Positions 32,514 through 41,624 of a DNA stretch of 64,000 nt are shown here, in pieces. The first letter of the stretch is position 1. Each line of letters begins with the position of its first letter. The position numbers and the translations under genes were made by a program. This DNA comes from Ahrensia sp. (GTDB lineage: Bacteria > Pseudomonadota > Alphaproteobacteria > Rhizobiales > Rhizobiaceae). The notes under the pieces were generated by a model. The model was not told the origin of the DNA, ran no database searches, and saw only the letters and a program-made list of their open reading frames with translations. The DNA lies in the NCBI GenBank assembly GCA_028817895.1, contig JAPPOQ010000012.1, forward strand, positions 1 through 64,000, given 5' to 3'.

Positions 32514-33260
32514 TCAGCCGCTCACCCCGCGCCAGATCAGCAATGCGGAAGCCGTTGCGGCCATGATCAGCAAGGCGGGCCGATAGCGTGTGTCGAAACG
32601 CCCGCGCAGTCGCTGCCCGAGCCATGTTCCAAACAGCGACGCAGGCAACATGACCAGCGCCATCCAAAGATCATCAAGGCCCGCATAGCCTGTCGCGTAG
32701 AGTGACATGAGCGAAAACAAGCCGCCTAGGGCAAAGAACGTGCCGAGAGTTGGTCGCGCGGACTTGGCTATCCGGTTTTGGTAGATCAGCGCCAGAGGCG
32801 GCGCACCCACCGACGTGATGACGCCCATGAAACCGGAAATCACGCCCATCCCAAGCAGGTTGCGCTGGTTGAGGGCGAGGGTGAGGCCGATGGCAGAGAA
32901 GCTGACAGCGACGAGGATAAGGCAACCGAAGACGAGCGAAAACAACGCGCGATCATCCAACTGCAACAGGACCCATGTTCCCAGAACGATACCGGCTGTG
33001 CGGCCCATCATGCCGATACCGACTTCGCGCCAAACGATAGCGGAACGCTCCGAGACGGCCGCAGCAACGGCGGTGATCATGCCCAGATAGAGTACGGCGA
33101 CGGGAACCAGCGCGGGGTCAATGAGCGCCAATACCGGCGCCACCGTCAAACCGAAGCCCATTCCAAGCCCGGCCTGGACGATCGATCCAAAGATCACCAC
33201 CACGAGCACGGTGGTCGCGATCACGGGATCGCTGAACAACAACGGATCAGACAGCGGCAT
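32514..33260 (-). CDS. TauE/SafE-family membrane permease
   Basis: About 248 residues and seven to eight hydrophobic segments; inner-membrane transporter of the sulfite-exporter TauE/SafE family. The N-terminal phrase GSIVQAGLGMGFGLTVAPVLALIDP (shortened in practice) and the repeat-like second half with MGVISGFMGVITSVGAPPLAL are the family's paired motifs. Members move sulfonates, sulfite or other organic anions, and specificity cannot be read here. ATG at 33260 chosen; an in-frame GTG at 33269 is the alternative. It stands alone between convergent phaZ and divergent trhO. Confidence 0.85.
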   Translation of the reverse strand: MPLSDPLLFSDPVIATTVLVVVIFGSIVQAGLGMGFGLTVAPVLALIDPALVPVAVLYLGMITAVAAAVSERSAIVWREVGIGMMGRTAGIVLGTWVLLQLDDRALFSLVFGCLILVAVSFSAIGLTLALNQRNLLGMGVISGFMGVITSVGAPPLALIYQNRIAKSARPTLGTFFALGGLFSLMSLYATGYAGLDDLWMALVMLPASLFGTWLGQRLRGRFDTRYRPALLIMAATASALLIWRGVSG

Positions 33261-33410
33261 TTTTGGCACTTTCTGCGCGCAGTATTTCGCAACCCTCTTA
33301 CGCGCGCGAAACGCATCTCACCACCATGCAGATAGGCTTGCATTGATAAACGATTGCGCTCACATGCTGTAGTAAGTCCTCCAATCCCACTCTCTCCCGC
33401 GCAAATCGCC

Positions 33411-34379
33411 ATGACCGCATCGCATCAGTCAAACACACGCTGGTTGGTCGCAGCGCTCTACAAGTTTGTGAACTTGCCGGACTATGTGGAATTGCAGCAA
33501 CCGCTTTCTAAAAAGTGCAATGAGAATGGCGTCTTGGGCACCTTGTTGCTGGCACGTGAAGGGATCAATGGCACCATTACCGGGCCGGAAGCCGGTCTGC
33601 GCAACGTTCTGGCCTGGCTGACCGTGCAGCCGCGTTTTGCCGATCTTGACATCAAGGAAAGCTGGGCAAGCGAGGCTCCGTTCTATCGCATGAAGGTGCG
33701 GTTGAAGCGCGAAATCGTGACTTTGGGCGCGGGTGATCTCAACCCGTCACACAACGCCGGAACCTATGTTGACGCACAAGACTGGAATGAATTGATCGCT
33801 GATCCCGATGTCGTTCTGGTCGATACGCGCAACGACTACGAGGTCGCGATTGGCAGCTTCAAAGGCGCCATCGACCCAAAGACCGCCAGTTTTCGCGACT
33901 TTCCAAAATGGGTCGATGACAATCTGTCGGACGAGAAGGGCAAGAAGGTTGCCATGTTCTGCACCGGCGGCATTCGTTGCGAAAAATCAACTGCCTTGCT
34001 GAAGTCGAAGGGCTTCGATGAGGTCTATCACCTGAAGGGCGGCATCCTGAAATATCTCGAAACCGTTCCCGAAGAAGACAGCCTCTGGCACGGTGAGTGT
34101 TTTGTCTTCGACCAGCGCGTTTCTGTCGGCCACGGTTTGCAGGAGGGCAGCTATGATTTGTGCCATGCCTGCCGCATGCCCTTGAGCGAAGACGAAAAAG
34201 ACAGCAGCGACTATCAGCCGGGCATTTCATGCCCGCATTGCGCGGATAGGCAGACGTTCCAACAGCGGGAACGGTTCGAGCAACGCCAAAAGCAGATCGC
34301 ACTGGCGAAGCAGCGTGGCGAGCGCCATATCGCATCAGCTGCGAACTTCAGCGGTCGCTCTCCCGCCAGTTCGGATTGA
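33411..34379 (+). CDS. trhO: tRNA uridine(34) hydroxylase TrhO (YceA), rhodanese-like
   Basis: A 322-residue protein matching the TrhO family, which installs 5-hydroxyuridine at tRNA position 34. An acylphosphatase-like N-terminal domain ([14 protein letters not shown]) is followed by a rhodanese domain with [19 protein letters not shown] and active cysteine in [14 protein letters not shown] zinc-type C-terminal stretch follows (CHACRMPL...CPHCADRQ). The ATG at 33411 begins the conserved part. Its last 32 bases overlap the tail of the convergent GMC oxidoreductase gene. Confidence 0.93.
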   Translation: MTASHQSNTRWLVAALYKFVNLPDYVELQQPLSKKCNENGVLGTLLLAREGINGTITGPEAGLRNVLAWLTVQPRFADLDIKESWASEAPFYRMKVRLKREIVTLGAGDLNPSHNAGTYVDAQDWNELIADPDVVLVDTRNDYEVAIGSFKGAIDPKTASFRDFPKWVDDNLSDEKGKKVAMFCTGGIRCEKSTALLKSKGFDEVYHLKGGILKYLETVPEEDSLWHGECFVFDQRVSVGHGLQEGSYDLCHACRMPLSEDEKDSSDYQPGISCPHCADRQTFQQRERFEQRQKQIALAKQRGERHIASAANFSGRSPASSD

Positions 34380-36033
34380 TCCAGGGTTCCAGATTGCTCC
34401 GTGGCAACGGCGTTCTACCCAGAATATGATCAGACGCTTTCTCCGCAACCATGATGGCGGGGCCATTGAGATTGCCATTGGTGATGCGTGGAAAGACCGA
34501 TGTGTCGATGACACGCAATCCGTCCACCCCGATCACCCGGCATTGCGGATCAACAACCGCCTGCGGGTCGTGGGCAGCACCCATCCGCAGCGTGCCGCAG
34601 GGGTGATACGCACTCTCAACATGCTCCCGGATGTGGTCGTTCAACGCCTCGTCGCTTTGCTTGTCCGCACCAGGGGAGATTTCCTCTCCGCGATAGTCGT
34701 CAAAGGCCGGTTGCGCAAAGATCTCTCGGGTAAGACGAATACAATGACGGAAATCGCGCCAGTCATCGTCATGGCTCATATAGTTGAATCGAATTTCGGG
34801 GCTGTCCATTGCATCCGCCGAAGCGAGGCGTACCGTCCCGCGTGATTTTGATCGCATTGGCCCAACATGGGCCTGAAAGCCATGACCCGGCGCTGCCGCC
34901 TTGCCATCATAGCGAATCGCGGCGGGCAGGAAGTGATATTGAATATCAGGATAATCCACCCCGGCGGCTGAGCGCACAAAGGCAGCCGACTCAAACTGGT
35001 TGGACGCGCCAAGGCCGCGCTTGAACAAAAGCCACTGCGCGCCGATCAACGCCTTCTGAACCAGCCCGAGTTGCCCATTGAGTGTGATGGGCTGGAGGCA
35101 GGCGTTCTGGATGTAAAGTTCCAGATGATCCTGAAGGTTTGCACCGACACCGGGACGGTCTGCGCGGACTTCAACACCTTTGTCACGCAGATGGTCTGCC
35201 GGGCCGATCCCAGACAGCATCAGCAGCTTTGGCGAATTGATGGACGAGGCCGCGATGATCACCTCGCGACGGGCACGCGCGGCGGCAACGCTGTCGCCCC
35301 GGCTGAATTCAACACCAATGGCCCGGCCATCTTCAAACAGCACCCTGCGGGCAAAACACTGCATCAGACGAAGATTGTCGCGCCGCAGAGCCGGTTTCAG
35401 ATAGGCATTGGCCACAGACCATCGGCGCCCCCGCCACACCGTCTGCTCCATGGCACCAAAGCCTTCCTGCTTCAGCCCATTATAGTCCTGTGTCGTTTCA
35501 AATCCGGCCTGTCGCCCGGCTTCGACAAAAGCGTGAAAGAGTGGATTCTCACGCGGCCCCCGGCTGATATGCAGCGGTCCCGACATTCCGCGCCCCTCCC
35601 CTTCCGCTCCGCCGTGAGATGTTTCGGCCCGTTCGAAATAGGGCTGCACATCGGCGTAGGACCAACCATGTGCTCCGCTTTCTTCCCAATGGTCGAAATC
35701 GCGGGCATGGCCACGCACATAGACCATCCCATTGATAGAGGATGACCCGCCAATCACCTTGCCGCGCGGAGTCGCCAAGCTGCGTCCGCCCAGAAACGGT
35801 TCCGGCTGCGATCCATAACCCCAGTCATAGCGCGCCATGTTCATGGGGTACGACAGCGCGGCCGGCATCTGAATGAACGGGCCGATATCGGTGCCACCAT
35901 ATTCCAGCACCAAAACGGAGTATTTGCCGTCTTCAGAAAGGCGCACAGCCGCAACCGAACCGGCCGAGCCGGACCCGACGATCACATAGTCAGCCTCCTG
36001 CTGAAAGACGATCGATTCTACACCGTGGCTCAT
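34348..36033 (-). CDS. GMC-family FAD oxidoreductase (choline dehydrogenase-like)
   Basis: A 561-residue flavoprotein. [21 protein letters not shown] binds FAD, and [21 protein letters not shown] is GMC signature 1. [16 protein letters not shown] is signature 2, and the active-site histidine region is [13 protein letters not shown]. This family includes choline, alcohol and polyethylene-glycol dehydrogenases; the substrate is not predictable. The ATG at 36033 was chosen over an earlier frame start because homology begins there. No BetB or BetI neighbour is present, so a glycine-betaine role is not supported. Confidence 0.9.
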   Translation of the reverse strand: MSHGVESIVFQQEADYVIVGSGSAGSVAAVRLSEDGKYSVLVLEYGGTDIGPFIQMPAALSYPMNMARYDWGYGSQPEPFLGGRSLATPRGKVIGGSSSINGMVYVRGHARDFDHWEESGAHGWSYADVQPYFERAETSHGGAEGEGRGMSGPLHISRGPRENPLFHAFVEAGRQAGFETTQDYNGLKQEGFGAMEQTVWRGRRWSVANAYLKPALRRDNLRLMQCFARRVLFEDGRAIGVEFSRGDSVAAARARREVIIAASSINSPKLLMLSGIGPADHLRDKGVEVRADRPGVGANLQDHLELYIQNACLQPITLNGQLGLVQKALIGAQWLLFKRGLGASNQFESAAFVRSAAGVDYPDIQYHFLPAAIRYDGKAAAPGHGFQAHVGPMRSKSRGTVRLASADAMDSPEIRFNYMSHDDDWRDFRHCIRLTREIFAQPAFDDYRGEEISPGADKQSDEALNDHIREHVESAYHPCGTLRMGAAHDPQAVVDPQCRVIGVDGLRVIDTSVFPRITNGNLNGPAIMVAEKASDHILGRTPLPRSNLEPWINPNWRESDR

Positions 36034-36151
36034 CAGAGCACCCGTTAATTCGCTGAGATTCCAAACACGGTGCACACAACACGAAAAAGGCCCGGTGATC
36101 CACCAGCCCCTGGAAACATCCTTGACGCTCCGGCCACAGGGCTATGGAGGG

Positions 36152-36796
36152 TCAGACCTTCGGATTTTTGCCGTTGAGACGCTTGAGGCTGTTGACAAAT
36201 CCCGGCGGTAGATGCGGTCGCTTGGGTGTACGCAATCCGATATCTCGTGCAATGCCACGAATGAAGGTCACACAGCTGTTAGTGACAGCATGCCAGGTTT
36301 TGTGCCGCTCTTTACGCGCGCGAACCTTGGCGGCAACCCGCTTGAACTGCGCTTCCGTCAATTTGATCGTATATTTGGCGGTCACATAGGCATCTTCGGA
36401 GTCGCCATCGCTCCAGCCCGTCTCCGCAGCAACGGGTAGGACATGACCGAGCGAAAAGGGAACCGTGCTTTGCGTGCGTGGATGCAATCCTGCTACCTCG
36501 GTGACACCGGTGATCAACACACCCTTTTTGTCGGTGGGCACCCTGCCGCGACGGTCGAGCTTGCCAAGTACCACCGATGCGTGGCCGTAGCTCAAGGCGT
36601 TGCGGGCACGAAACTGGATGAAATATGTCTTCTTGTTGCTTTTGCGGCGCGTGTTGGCCGGAACAAAGCCATTGGAAGACTTGGTTACGTATTTGGGGGA
36701 ATGGGTAAAAACGTCATTATACGCCGATGTCGATTTCTGGCAGCCCGTAAGTACGAGCGCGACAAAGGCAACCACGATCAGCTTCAACTGAGGCAT
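36152..36796 (-). CDS. lipoprotein of unknown function with His...Asn-Cys motif
   Basis: A 214-residue predicted lipoprotein: the N-terminus PQLKLIVVAFVALVLTGCQK has a lipobox (LTGC). The mature part contains YGHASVVLG in the first half and TNSCVTFIRGIARDIG near the end. A histidine followed later by an Asn-Cys pair is the order seen in permuted papain-like (NlpC/LRAT-type) hydrolases, so an enzymatic role is conceivable; I do not recognise the family. The start at 36796 gives the signal peptide; earlier codons would mask it. A terminator-like hairpin separates it from the small lipoprotein gene upstream. Confidence 0.65.
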   Translation of the reverse strand: MPQLKLIVVAFVALVLTGCQKSTSAYNDVFTHSPKYVTKSSNGFVPANTRRKSNKKTYFIQFRARNALSYGHASVVLGKLDRRGRVPTDKKGVLITGVTEVAGLHPRTQSTVPFSLGHVLPVAAETGWSDGDSEDAYVTAKYTIKLTEAQFKRVAAKVRARKERHKTWHAVTNSCVTFIRGIARDIGLRTPKRPHLPPGFVNSLKRLNGKNPKV

Positions 36797-36851
36797 GGAG
36801 ACAAAACCTTTTACTGCCGAGTTTCGACAGCCAGATTGTGAAATGAATGAC

Positions 36852-36880
36852 AATGGGGAGTGTCCAAAACACTCCCCATT
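36852..36880 (-). terminator. intrinsic terminator of small lipoprotein gene
   Basis: AATGGGGAGTGT, loop CCAAA, ACACTCCCCATT: a perfect 12-bp stem just beyond the small lipoprotein stop at 36888. On the minus strand the stem is followed by TCATTCATTTC, a modest T-rich run. Confidence 0.7.
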
Positions 36881-36887
36881 TTATCGT

Positions 36888-37007
36888 TTAGCCGTCTGCG
36901 ACGACCGGAGCTTTACCTTTACCTTTGCCCTTGCCGATCGTGTCAGTGCACGCGGACAAAGAAAAAAGTGCCAGGCAAGCCACTGCGGCAACAAAAATCT
37001 TCTTCAT
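36888..37007 (-). CDS. 39-residue small lipoprotein with Gly-Lys repeat
   Basis: Short gene read directly from the sequence: ATG at 37007, TAA at 36888. The product begins MKKIFVAAVACLALFSLSAC, a clear lipoprotein signal peptide with lipobox LSAC at residues 17-20. It continues with TDTIGKGKGKGKAPVVADG. GAAGG precedes the ATG by nine bases and a strong hairpin follows the stop, so it looks like a complete transcription unit. The mature lipopeptide would be only about 20 residues with alternating Gly-Lys. It resembles entericidin-sized lipoproteins in size only; function unknown. Confidence 0.8.
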   Translation of the reverse strand: MKKIFVAAVACLALFSLSACTDTIGKGKGKGKAPVVADG

Positions 37008-37314
37008 GATTACGCCTTCGATTGTTGGTGTAAGAACCACCGAAAAAGCTATCACTCAATACTCACAAGCCTTCGCGGCTATCGCTCTTATCAACGATAA
37101 ACGTAAACTCTTTATCACTTCTGCGCGGCCATGCCAGTGCTTTTTTGCAACGCCGCAGAAATTTACCAATGAGTACAGCGCTGTTGATGGCGCGTTCTAC
37201 GTCACGACGCCGCATTTGCAATCGGCATGTTAACCGCTAATTAGGGAATTCAAGACGTGCGGCAGCTTGATGTTTTAGATTGGAGTTCAGTCAGTTCGTA
37301 AGAGGCGTTGAGTA
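37008..37314. other. 307-bp intergenic region between divergent genes
   Basis: Low in coding potential and A/T-rich relative to its surroundings. It must hold the promoters of the minus-strand small lipoprotein and the plus-strand L,D-transpeptidase. I see no RNA gene, repeat or convincing small frame in it. Confidence 0.6.
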
Positions 37315-37851
37315 ATGAACAGTCGCATTCACACCGGCAGCAGTGTCACGCGAATCGGGTTTGTGTTGATGCTGGTAGGATTTATGGTTCTAGCCCTTTC
37401 GCAGGCCCCAGCGAGCGCTGCCACGGTGGTCAGTGCAAAAAATGTGCCGACGGGAACCATTCTGGTCCGCACGTCCCAACGCAGGCTCTACTACGGTCTG
37501 GGCAATGGGAAGGCCATCGTCTACCGCGTTGGCGTTGGCCGCGCGGGGAAACAATGGACCGGCAGCACGCGCATTTGGCGCAAGGCTCGCAACCCTGCAT
37601 GGGCTCCCACGCAGCAAATCATCCGCGATAATCCAAATGTGCCACGTCTCGTGCCGGGCGGATCGCCACGCAATCCGCTCGGTGCCGCAGCTTTGGTGCT
37701 CGCCAAGGGCAACTACGCCATTCACGGCACAAACAAGCCGGGATCCATTGGCGGTTTCGTATCCTATGGCTGCATTCGAATGCACAATCGGGACATCAAA
37801 GACCTTTACAAGCGTGTCAGCTGGGGCACACGGGTGGTCGTGACACGCTAA
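37315..37851 (+). CDS. L,D-transpeptidase (YkuD domain)
   Basis: A 178-residue exported protein that would crosslink peptidoglycan or attach proteins to it. A hydrophobic signal segment (IGFVLMLVGFMVLAL) ends near SAATVV. The YkuD catalytic motif is visible as NYAIHGTNKPGSIGGFVSYGCIRMHNRD (shortened in practice), with histidine in HGTN and nucleophile cysteine in GCIRM. The small size means a single catalytic domain without LysM. In alphaproteobacteria such paralogues are common. Confidence 0.92.
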   Translation: MNSRIHTGSSVTRIGFVLMLVGFMVLALSQAPASAATVVSAKNVPTGTILVRTSQRRLYYGLGNGKAIVYRVGVGRAGKQWTGSTRIWRKARNPAWAPTQQIIRDNPNVPRLVPGGSPRNPLGAAALVLAKGNYAIHGTNKPGSIGGFVSYGCIRMHNRDIKDLYKRVSWGTRVVVTR

Positions 37852-37871
37852 GCCCAAGCAGTACGCGCAAC

Positions 37872-38825
37872 TTACCGGCGCACGTTCACCTCGTATCCGG
37901 GCTCCTCGGGCTCATCGTCAATCATTTCGGCGGGAAAGCCGGGCGCGCGTATGTCCAGCCCGGTGGCGTCTTCAAGACGCCGGATGATGTTGGGGGACAG
38001 TTCCCGCGGGCCATAGCGCGCTTCGCCATCCTTGAAAATCTCCACCAGCTTGGGTGACAGGTCGAGCGGAACGCCAAACCGATCTGCGATCTGCTGAAAC
38101 AGGCCAATATCCTTTGAAACCAGGTCCATTGTGAAGGAGATGTCGCGGCTGCCATTCAAGATGACCTGCCCTTCCGTTTCTGCGACGAAGGATGTCCCCG
38201 AGGAGATCGCGATCGCTTCATAGGTGGTCGCCAAATCAAGCCCCGCCGCCTTCATCGTCACGAGCGCCTCACAGACAGTGAGCAGATTGGCCGTGGCCAA
38301 ATAGTTGGTCATGACTTTCAAGACGGATGCCGTTCCAATCGGGCCTGTGTGGAGCACTCGCCGGCCAAGCGTGGTCAGAAGCGGCAACATGCGCTCAAAG
38401 GTTTCCCGCTCACAGCCTGCAAAGATGGAAATGTTTCCGGTAGCGGCCCGGTGACAACCGCCCGAAACGGGACATTCGATCGCGGCAGCCCCCTTGGCCT
38501 CAACGCGGGCCGCGAGCCGCTTCACCTCTTCCACATCCGTGGTGGACATTTCGGCCCAGATTTTTCCGGCACAGAGACCAGCGAGAACTCCGTCTTCCGC
38601 TTCCATGACCGTTACACAGGCGGCGGGCGATGGCAGGCAGGTGATCACCAGATCGCAGCTTTCTGCCAGGGATTTTGGGCTGTCAGCCCAGCCTGCCCCA
38701 CCATCCAGAAAGGGTTGCGCGGCAGTCTTGTCGAGGTCTCTAACCGTAAGGTCAAAGCCATTGCGCAAAAGGCTGCCAGCCAGCTTGGCGCCGACATTGC
38801 CCAATCCGATGAAACCGATTTTCAT
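37872..38825 (-). CDS. beta-hydroxyacid dehydrogenase (3-hydroxyisobutyrate dehydrogenase family)
   Basis: A 317-residue NAD(P)-dependent dehydrogenase. The Rossmann motif IGFIGLGNVGAKLAGSLL is at the start. The substrate signature IECPVSGGCHRAATGNISIF is in the middle, and the catalytic lysine is in LKVMTNYLATANLL. Relatives oxidise 3-hydroxyisobutyrate, tartronate semialdehyde or sugar-derived hydroxy acids. The ATG at 38825 has GGGGGAGAG upstream. It follows an enolase-superfamily dehydratase gene by 24 bases, which favours sugar-acid catabolism. Confidence 0.88.
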   Translation of the reverse strand: MKIGFIGLGNVGAKLAGSLLRNGFDLTVRDLDKTAAQPFLDGGAGWADSPKSLAESCDLVITCLPSPAACVTVMEAEDGVLAGLCAGKIWAEMSTTDVEEVKRLAARVEAKGAAAIECPVSGGCHRAATGNISIFAGCERETFERMLPLLTTLGRRVLHTGPIGTASVLKVMTNYLATANLLTVCEALVTMKAAGLDLATTYEAIAISSGTSFVAETEGQVILNGSRDISFTMDLVSKDIGLFQQIADRFGVPLDLSPKLVEIFKDGEARYGPRELSPNIIRRLEDATGLDIRAPGFPAEMIDDEPEEPGYEVNVRR

Positions 38826-38849
38826 GCTACTCTCCCCCAAGGACTCGCG

Positions 38850-40070
38850 CTAACCGCCCGCAAAACGGTTTTCGCTTGAATAGTTGTAAGGCTCGTCCTG
38901 CATCTCCAGATGCAGCCGCGTGCCATCATAGGGGTGCGCCCGTGCAACCTCTTCGTTGAGCTCGTGGCCCAAACCCGGCCTATCAGAAGGGATGACGTAG
39001 CCTTCCTCCCAATGAATGGGCACATCAAGCAATTGAGCGTGGAAACCGCCAAAGGTCTGAATCGATTCAAGCACCAGGAAGTTTGGGACCGAGGCGGCAA
39101 ACTGAATATTCGCCAGCGCTTCGATTGGGCCGCAGTAAAGATGCGGAGCCATCTGCGCATAATGAACCTCGGCAAGTGCAGCGATCTTCTTGGCCTCCCA
39201 GATGCCGCCGACACGTCCAAGAGCCGGTTGCAGGATGGAGGCTGCGCCGGTTTGCAACACGCGGGCAAATTCGTACTTCGTTGTCAGCCGCTCTCCTGCG
39301 GCAATGGGAACGACGCTTTGGCGCGCGACCTTGGCCATCTCCTCAGGCATTTCAGGCGGCGTCGGCTCTTCAAACCACAGCGGGTCGTACGGAGCCAGGC
39401 GCTGCGCCATGCGGATTGCGCCGGAGGCCGTGAACTGCCCATGCGTTCCAAACAGAAGATCGGCGCGTGTTCCGACCGCTTCGCGGATCGCCTTGCAAAA
39501 ACGCTCCGACCGATCGAGATCGATCACGGCAGGTTGATGCGGGTCATTGACCGTGTAGGGACCGGCTGGATCAAATTTCAGCGCGGTGAACCCCATATCC
39601 ACAAACTCAACCGCACGGGCGGCAGAAAGATCGGGATCACCGTAAAAGGTCGCAGCATCCTGCGAGTCATCAGGATAAAGATAGGTGTAGGAGCGCAGCC
39701 GGTCGTTGACCCGCCCGCCGATCAGCGCATGAACGGGCTGCTCCAGCGCTTTCCCGACTATATCCCAGCAGGCCATTTCGATTGCGGAGAAAGCGCCCAT
39801 AACGGTGGGATCGGGCCGTTGCGAAAACCCTGATGAGTGAAAACGGCGGAACATCCGCTCGATTTCATTTGGCGCCAGACCGGCGCAATGTCGATGAAAC
39901 AGGTCTTCAGCCGCCGCGCATTGCTGTTCTGGACCGATGCTGGCTGCATAAATCTCGCCATACCCCACAATGCCATTATCAGTGGTCAGCTTGACGAACT
40001 GGAAATACCGGCCGCCAAAAGATGGGGGCGGATTACCGACAATGAAGGTTTCAATATCCCGCAATTTCAT
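38850..40070 (-). CDS. mandelate racemase/enolase-superfamily sugar-acid dehydratase-like
   Basis: A 406-residue enolase-superfamily protein. The N-terminal capping domain leads into a barrel with ALKFDPAGPY (lysine strand), LLFGTHGQFTASGAIRMA, LWFEEPTPPEMPEEM and PIAAGERLTTK (metal ligands), and late APHLYCGPIEALANIQ. The layout resembles mannonate/galactonate dehydratase subgroups, which dehydrate aldonic acids to 2-keto-3-deoxy acids. The exact substrate is uncertain. It is co-directional with the hydroxyacid dehydrogenase. No transporter or regulator lies beside the pair. Confidence 0.82.
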   Translation of the reverse strand: MKLRDIETFIVGNPPPSFGGRYFQFVKLTTDNGIVGYGEIYAASIGPEQQCAAAEDLFHRHCAGLAPNEIERMFRRFHSSGFSQRPDPTVMGAFSAIEMACWDIVGKALEQPVHALIGGRVNDRLRSYTYLYPDDSQDAATFYGDPDLSAARAVEFVDMGFTALKFDPAGPYTVNDPHQPAVIDLDRSERFCKAIREAVGTRADLLFGTHGQFTASGAIRMAQRLAPYDPLWFEEPTPPEMPEEMAKVARQSVVPIAAGERLTTKYEFARVLQTGAASILQPALGRVGGIWEAKKIAALAEVHYAQMAPHLYCGPIEALANIQFAASVPNFLVLESIQTFGGFHAQLLDVPIHWEEGYVIPSDRPGLGHELNEEVARAHPYDGTRLHLEMQDEPYNYSSENRFAGG

Positions 40071-40187
40071 GGCAGCGGACCCAAAGCGTTGCGCGTCTGC
40101 GACTGTGTCAACAAAATTGATGTGCGGCGCAAGCTTTCGTCCAATGGTGGGTTGTTGGTTAACAGAAGCTTAACTAGGGTGATGGTC

Positions 40188-40694
40188 ATGACGACGTTGA
40201 CTATCGAAACCCGACGCGCCCAAAGCGCCGATGCCGAGAGCATTTCGCGCGTGCATGAAGCTGCGTGGCGACAGGCTTATTGCGGGATGATTCCCCACAA
40301 GGCGCTTGATACGATGGTACGTCGGCGCGATATGTCCTGGTGGGCGCGCGCCATCCGATATTCGACACGCATTCTCGTTATGGAGATCATGGGCGAGGTG
40401 GTCGGCTATGCCACTCTGGGCGGCAATCGCGTCGCCACGCTTCCCCAAAAAGGTGAGATTTACGAACTGTATCTAACGCCCGAATATCAGGGTGTCGGCC
40501 TTGGCAAGCAGTTGTTTCTGGCTGCTCGGCAGGAGCTTTTCCGCATCGGCTTGACCGGCTGCGTGGTTTGGGTTCTCGAAGACAATGACCCGGCTTTGCG
40601 CTTTTACCGCAACGCTGGAGGGGTCGATATCGCTGAAGGCACGGAAAGCTTCAACGATACGACCTTGCGCAAAATCGCCTTCTCGTTCGATTAG
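40188..40694 (+). CDS. GNAT-family N-acetyltransferase
   Basis: A 168-residue acetyltransferase. The acetyl-CoA pyrophosphate-binding motif is LTPEYQGVGLGKQLFLAA (Q/RxxGxG/A type) and the C-terminal part has VLEDNDPALRFYRNAGG. The start SADAESISRVHEAAWRQAYCGMIP is typical of RimI-like small acetyltransferases. AGGG lies eight bases before the ATG at 40188; ATG at 40182 is possible. The long open frame preceding it is antisense to the dehydratase and was rejected. Substrate unknown. Confidence 0.87.
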   Translation: MTTLTIETRRAQSADAESISRVHEAAWRQAYCGMIPHKALDTMVRRRDMSWWARAIRYSTRILVMEIMGEVVGYATLGGNRVATLPQKGEIYELYLTPEYQGVGLGKQLFLAARQELFRIGLTGCVVWVLEDNDPALRFYRNAGGVDIAEGTESFNDTTLRKIAFSFD

Positions 40695-40709
40695 AGCAAA
40701 TCTCTGTTC

Positions 40710-41525
40710 TCAGCCATCTGTTTTGGGCTTCTTGTCGTCCTTGAGCGCAGTCCAGGCGTTTTGTTCCGACAGCATTTTGCGCAGGAAAGCGATGTTGGCC
40801 TGAGCTTCAGCGGGGGGCAGTTCACCTGCCGCAATCTGTTCCGCCTCGTCGAAACGACCTTGCAGACCGACCACGAGTGCCAGATTCTGGCGAACACGGC
40901 TGTCGGCCTTGGGCTGCTCCATGGCGCGCCTCAAATATGTTTCGGCCGCGCGTTGGTCGCCTTCCAAGAGATGCGACATGCCGATGTTGGACAGCACGGA
41001 CGGCTCGTTAGGGCTCAAGGCGAGTGCCTTTTGATATTCTATGCGAGCGAGTTTCGGCTTACCCAGTTGATCATAAATGGCACCTTCTGCCGAATGCAAC
41101 TTCCAGTCAGGATTGTCGGGTGTCTGAGCGCGCTGGATTGTCTTGAGCGCCTTTTGCAGGTCGCCATTGCCTGCCAGCGCCTTGCCATAGGCGCCAAGAA
41201 CTTCGCGATCTTCTGGATGATGGATGGCCACCCGCTGCATGACGGCAAGCGCTTGCTCGTGCCGACCGCTGGTGCGCAAGGCGGTGGCAAACTTAAGCCC
41301 AACCATCTTGTTCTTGGGATATTTTTCGTAGCGTTGCTGCCAATACTCAACTGCATTGTTGAGATCGGTCTGCGTCATTTCATGAATCGGCTTTTGCGGC
41401 GCCCGCACGGACCCGGTGGTCAGAGGTTTGCTGGCACAGGCCGATAATGCCAGCATCAGAGCCAGCGCACCGGCAGATTTGCCAAGGGAAAGACCGAAAA
41501 CCGCTTTGCGGCACGAGTTCGGCAT
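40710..41525 (-). CDS. TPR lipoprotein, TadD-like
   Basis: A 271-residue predicted lipoprotein (lipobox LSAC near residue 27) with about five tetratricopeptide repeats, e.g. LKFATALRTSGRHEQALAVM, AYGKALAGNGDLQKALKTI and NIGMSHLLEGDQRAAETYL. The layout is that of TadD, the Tad/Flp-pilus assembly lipoprotein, but no other tad genes are in the window. A general scaffold role in the periplasm is the safe call. It is convergent with the GNAT gene. Confidence 0.8.
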   Translation of the reverse strand: MPNSCRKAVFGLSLGKSAGALALMLALSACASKPLTTGSVRAPQKPIHEMTQTDLNNAVEYWQQRYEKYPKNKMVGLKFATALRTSGRHEQALAVMQRVAIHHPEDREVLGAYGKALAGNGDLQKALKTIQRAQTPDNPDWKLHSAEGAIYDQLGKPKLARIEYQKALALSPNEPSVLSNIGMSHLLEGDQRAAETYLRRAMEQPKADSRVRQNLALVVGLQGRFDEAEQIAAGELPPAEAQANIAFLRKMLSEQNAWTALKDDKKPKTDG

Positions 41526-41624
41526 GGGTTTCTCTCCAGATCGGCGACAATTGCTGTTTGCGCCGTTCGAAGACGGCGTTCGTGGCCACGAGAAATATTC
41601 TGTTAACCCTAATTGTTGGTTAAG

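Noticed and set aside
34348-34379. Overlap of trhO and the GMC oxidoreductase gene as a sign of misassembly
   Set aside because: Both C-termini look complete, and short tail-to-tail overlaps are common in compact genomes.
34348-36033. Glycine-betaine (bet) pathway
   Set aside because: The GMC oxidoreductase has no betaine-aldehyde dehydrogenase, BetI or choline transporter beside it, and the family is broad.
40710-41525. Evidence for a Tad/Flp pilus locus
   Set aside because: The TPR lipoprotein resembles TadD, but no pilin, ATPase, secretin or other tad gene is nearby.
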